Source: Priapulus caudatus | Taxonomy: Eukaryota > Priapulida > Priapulimorpha > Priapulimorphida > Priapulidae | Direction of reading: 5' to 3' | Length of the DNA stretch: 24,225 nucleotides | NCBI RefSeq assembly: GCF_000485595.1 | Contig: NW_014577306.1 | Location: 51,216 to 75,440, forward strand | Shown here: positions 21,050 through 24,225 of the stretch, in pieces | Position numbering within the stretch: the stretch's first letter is position 1 | How the letters are laid out: each line of letters begins with the position of its first letter | Translations under genes and position numbers: made by a program | The notes under the pieces: generated by a model | The model's input: the letters and a program-made list of their open reading frames with translations, nothing else | Databases searched by the model: none | Told to the model about the DNA's origin: nothing

Positions 21050-23858
21050 CTAGGTGCGGTGTGTGCGTGCAGGCGTAGACGCAGGTGCAGGTGCAGGCGA
21101 GAAAGAGATGGAAAGACAAATAGCAGACATTTAGCAAACAAATATGACACAGCGACAGTTCCAACATCAGTTACGTTCACTTCTTGGACAATATAGAGTA
21201 AGAATAAGCAAACAAAAACGTGTATTAAAAAGGTTTACACACAAGCAAACTATTGCAAAGGTAAACTTCCAACAGAATATACTACAGTCACCATATAAAT
21301 TAATATCTTTAAAATTAATTGGCTGCAAATACATTTAAAAGTGCTGTGCAACTATAACACTACGTATAACCACTGAGAAATCTGCAATATAAATCTGCAG
21401 AGGCAAGCATCTTTAATGCAAAGGAAAAATTCATGCAATGTTTAGACAAGCTCGTAGTTTCTAAGTAGCTCTAACAACACATGCATTTTTACCCCAGCCA
21501 CATTTTATTTGCAGTAAAAATAAATGCGCTTACCAGTTGTGTGTAGCATTTAACTTGGAATGCAACTTGTCATTGTATTTATTACATGATGGCACATGTA
21601 TGAATGAGCAGTAAGGTTAGTAGTTTTCCGTTTTCAATGCATTGGATCATGAAAAACAAATCTTTATATCGTATTCTCCTGATCAAACAAATCTATTTGA
21701 CTTAACAAGTAGCACTCAACAACTAAGTTAGTTAACTCTAGTTAACAGCAAATGTCAGAACTACGCATTGGATAATGATGAGGAATTCTTACTAATAAAA
21801 GCAATCATGCATGCAGCATGATAAGAGGTGTATATATACTCACCATGCAACGCTTGCACACCATAGTAGGAGAATGGACCACTTTCAAACACTAGATTTT
21901 CTTTGCCTACACTAACCTGCATTGAGCCAATTAAGAAAGAAACTCAATTCAAATACTTTTTCCAGTTACCATGGATCGATCACTCAACATACACCACAAG
22001 AAATCCACGGATGATCAGCATGACCAACTTACAGACACGTATAATATGTTAGCAATCCCATAAACAATGGCTCAATCTTGCTAGCAGAGTGAAAATACAA
22101 CTAATAATAAATTGATTAATTTAGCATTAATTATAACATAATTTAGAAAAATTAATAACACGTTAGTCTGGATGTAAACATTGCATACGTAAACAATATT
22201 ATTACAAGGTAACCAAGGTAACCACAGGTACCAAGGCACCAGGTGCACCAGTAGATTAATTATAACCACGCAGCCGCCCACTTCCAATCAATAATTGATT
22301 GCCTGTTCCACGCTATTGTTGAAAGGCAGCTCACCATAAGACACCAATCTCATGTTTCAGCAGTGGCTGCTACCCGACCGGCTGCTCAGTTCTCCATATG
22401 CTAACATGCGCTACGGTTGATAATGGACAACCAGTTATTGATTAGGCGCACATCTGCTGCTGGCTGGCATTCATTCATGGCTCCTCACTCGGTAACACAT
22501 ACCTGCACTCGGCCCTCCAGAATGAGGATGAAGTAATCGGCCATCTTTCCTGCTGTATAAATCTGAACGTCTTTCTCTCTGGCGTCTTTCAATTTGACGT
22601 CTTTGAAGATGTCCTGTCGAAGCAGACGCTGCAGGACCGTCTCGGAAATAAAATCTTTCTTGAATGGTTCAATGCCTGCGATGACAAACGAATTCATACG
22701 AGACGTTTATCAACCGATTTCCAGTTCTTGAAGACGTTTATTTTACATTACTTGCATATATGCAGAACTCAGTGAATTGTGGACGATGATCGCTTTGCAA
22801 TACAACTTATTATTAATAACACGTTTGAAAATGAAAAGGAAGACAGGCAAAGAATCACACTGGCAAGGACTCTAATGTAAACATTTTTCATAGTTATAGA
22901 ACAAAGTTAGACAACGACATATATGTGTGACCTACGAAAACAGATTACCTCAGATTTATGCAGAATACAGTATGATTATCAAACACTCAAGATTATGTTA
23001 ATTAATCAAATTAATTCATTACCATGATCATAAATCAGCAAACTTCCCCCAGAAGGATCAAGTCAAAACCAACACATGACATTTTAATACTAAATCAATA
23101 ATTAATTTAATTTAAAATGCAACTTATTTCCATTAATATGCATAATAACCAATTGTTAACAATGAAATATTGACTGAACAGCAAATCAAACAAATTATCA
23201 TTATATTTACACACATCAATGTGTAGTTTTCAGCCTGAGAAATGTAATATTTAAACACCAAATAACTTAGTACATATAGTAACTAAGTAAAAAAAAATGT
23301 TTTCTCACTTGTAGATAGGAACTGGAATGTAGCTAGCTGCAGTTGTGGTGACATTACTGGTTTGTTGGGGTTGCATGCTGCCTGGTGACGGGCGAAACCC
23401 ATGAAGTCCTGTCGTACCTGGGCCGCCCGCGGTTTCTTCATCACATTATCAGCTGTTAAGTAATAGCATCTGATTAATGGCCTCGTAGAATACAGACACA
23501 GTGCGTCACACTCTAGATCCAAGCGCACAATTTAATGCCTGCGTGGTCTAATAAGATCACAACTGCACAGCAGACGAAATCCAGGCAAAACCCAGGCAAC
23601 TCTACAGAGCATATAAACCATGGTTTTAAGACACACGCACAACACGGCAGTTCATCTCGTTGCTTCTTGATGTGATCGATTATCCTTTATTAATTCCTAA
23701 CGAATTTGACGTACAAATGACGTCTGTCTCGTCCAGGATTTCCTCCTGTATAATTTCCTCTATGATGTCTTCAAGCGTGACCAGACCCAGCGTGCCATAT
23801 CGATTGTCCTTGTCGTCCTCTTCCACAACTTCCTGCACAAACGCAATGTGATAGTTGC
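20511..23858 (-). CDS. CNNM-family metal transporter, 3' half (five exons)
   Basis: CNNM (cyclin M / ancient conserved domain) proteins are membrane proteins linked to Mg2+ efflux and homeostasis. Five exons on the minus strand join in phase: 23858-23715, 23452-23309, 22675-22503, 21916-21844 and 21049-20511 (TGA at 20511-20513). All have GT donors and AG acceptors, and together they make 1073 coding nt. They encode the end of the CBS pair (NYHIAFVQ, GLVTLEDIIEEII, ILDETD), a linker, the cyclic-nucleotide-binding-like domain (SPQLQLATFQFLS, YFILILEGRVQVSVGKE, FSYYGVQALH) and a tail with FTPDYSVHLVTDCQLVLI, a hallmark of CNNM C-termini. The extracellular region, DUF21 membrane domain and first CBS motif must lie beyond the right edge. 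No frameshift is seen. The vertebrate paralog number (CNNM1-4) cannot be assigned. Confidence 0.93.
21844..21916 (-). CDS. CNNM short exon: end of cNMP-like domain
   Basis: 73 nt, with acceptor AG at 21917-21918 and donor GTGAGT at 21838-21843. It reads VSVGKENLVFESGPFSYYGV then QALH plus one base. It continues EGRVQ of the previous exon, as expected for CNNM proteins (GK[VE]EV.xGKE..., FSYYG). It is too short to stand out as an open frame by itself. Confidence 0.92.
22503..22675 (-). CDS. CNNM exon: cNMP-binding-like core
   Basis: 173 nt, with acceptor AG at 22676-22677 and donor GTATGT at 22497-22502. It encodes IEPFKKDFISETVLQRLLRQ, DVKLKDAREKDVQIYTAGK and ADYFILILEGRVQ. The exon ends on a codon boundary. 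Confidence 0.93.
23309..23452 (-). CDS. CNNM exon: CBS/cNMP linker
   Basis: 144 nt, with acceptor AG at 23453-23454 and donor GTGAGA at 23303-23308. It encodes SDNVMKKPRAAQVRQDF, GFARHQAAC, and SPQLQLATFQFLST, the start of the cNMP-like domain. It ends with one base (A) that completes Ser with the next exon. Confidence 0.92.
23715..23858 (-). CDS. CNNM exon: end of CBS domain
   Basis: 144 nt, entering with the last two bases of a Gly codon (acceptor AG at 23859-23860). It encodes NYHIAFVQEVVEEDDK, RYGTLGLVTLEDIIEEI and ILDETDVI. The donor GTACGT (23709-23714) splits the next Ser codon (T|CT). The DE-rich loop before RYGTLG is where CNNMs vary in length. Confidence 0.92.
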
Positions 23859-24225
23859 CTGCGGAAAAAATAGGGAAAAAATTCACGTACTATATATATA
23901 CATTAGAAGTAAACATTATTACATTATTTATTAGTAGGGTTCTGTTGTTGTTGTGAAGCCTGGGAAAAAGAAGCTGTTTAAATTTTGACCACTTTACTCA
24001 CGATGCCAAACGAAAATTCGCTTTCACGTAATCATAATTTAAAACAAGTGCCGCGGAGCGACAGCGCTCATCTAACGTCTACTGCGGTGACTCTGTGGTG
24101 GAGTGGTGGGATTCTAGTAAACCCTGTTAGTCCCAAATGTGTTCACATACTGTAAAGTATGGGTTGCAGATGTAACAAATAGTAGTTGAGTGATTGGAAA
24201 TGTAGCGACTGTGGTTGCATAATGT
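23859..24225 (-). other. CNNM intron (partial)
   Basis: The acceptor of the 23858 exon is preceded by a T-rich tract (TTTTTCCC, TTTTTTCCGCAG). The rest shows no CBS1-like coding sequence, so the next upstream exon is outside the window. Confidence 0.6.

Noticed and set aside
24070-24225. tRNA- or SINE-like block (GTGGAGTGGTGGGATTC, GGGTTGCAGATG)
   Set aside because: The A- and B-box matches are poor, no cloverleaf can be drawn, and the end is cut by the window.

Overview
The window looks like nuclear DNA of an invertebrate animal. It contains replication-dependent histone genes with the metazoan 3' stem-loop, a multi-exon CNNM (cyclin M-type) metal transporter gene with GT-AG introns, a short TTAGGG-type interstitial telomeric array, CA/GT and TA microsatellites, and several non-autonomous DNA transposons. 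The H2A sequence ([28 protein letters not shown]) is protostome-like. TTAGGG argues against most insects. I cannot name the species. All homologies below were aligned by eye; no identities were computed.

Left part (about 640-12630): a decayed, rearranged histone cluster. In order it holds: an H4 pseudogene (+, 1000-1318); an H3 pseudogene fragment (+, 2860-3112); the first 15 codons of an H2B (-, 7374-7418) sharing a divergent promoter with an intact H2A (+, 7762-8136); a nearly intact H4 (-, 9426-9737) whose last seven residues are replaced; and an H2A/H4 chimeric pseudogene (-, 11458-12508). H4/H2A and H3/H2B face each other 3' to 3'. The spacer between facing 3' ends is the same sequence family in four copies (A 1372-2660, D 3190-7373, B 8210-9343, C 10612-11416). 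Copy A with its H4 and 350 bp of promoter is an inverted duplicate of copy B. Only H2A appears fully functional.

Mobile elements: a transposon family ending in CACAGGCACTTGAAGCG is inserted twice with readable target-site duplications and with unoccupied paralogous sites in the same window. One copy (11581-12474) is a palindrome with 220-bp visible arms sitting inside an H2A coding sequence with a perfect 8-bp duplication. The other (2206-2472) is an internal-deletion derivative inside spacer A. Further terminal pieces lie at 2740-2859, 15381-15408 and 15913-16036. A hAT-like composite of about 3.5 kb (3324-6858) splits spacer D and carries a long foldback and the telomeric array. Other inverted-repeat elements are at 10092-10584, 12881-13073 and 16705-17105.

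Middle (12630-20510): no coding gene recognised. It holds microsatellites, C-rich tracts, a strong GC-rich hairpin (15729-15780) and AT-rich DNA. The part just left of 20511 probably includes the CNNM 3' UTR.

Right part (20511-24225): the 3' half of a CNNM gene on the minus strand. Five exons with consistent splice phases encode the second CBS half, the cNMP-binding-like domain and the C-terminal tail. The transmembrane DUF21 and first CBS exons must lie beyond the right edge. The clean CNNM and H2A reading frames suggest that the indels in the other histone copies are real decay rather than poor base quality.
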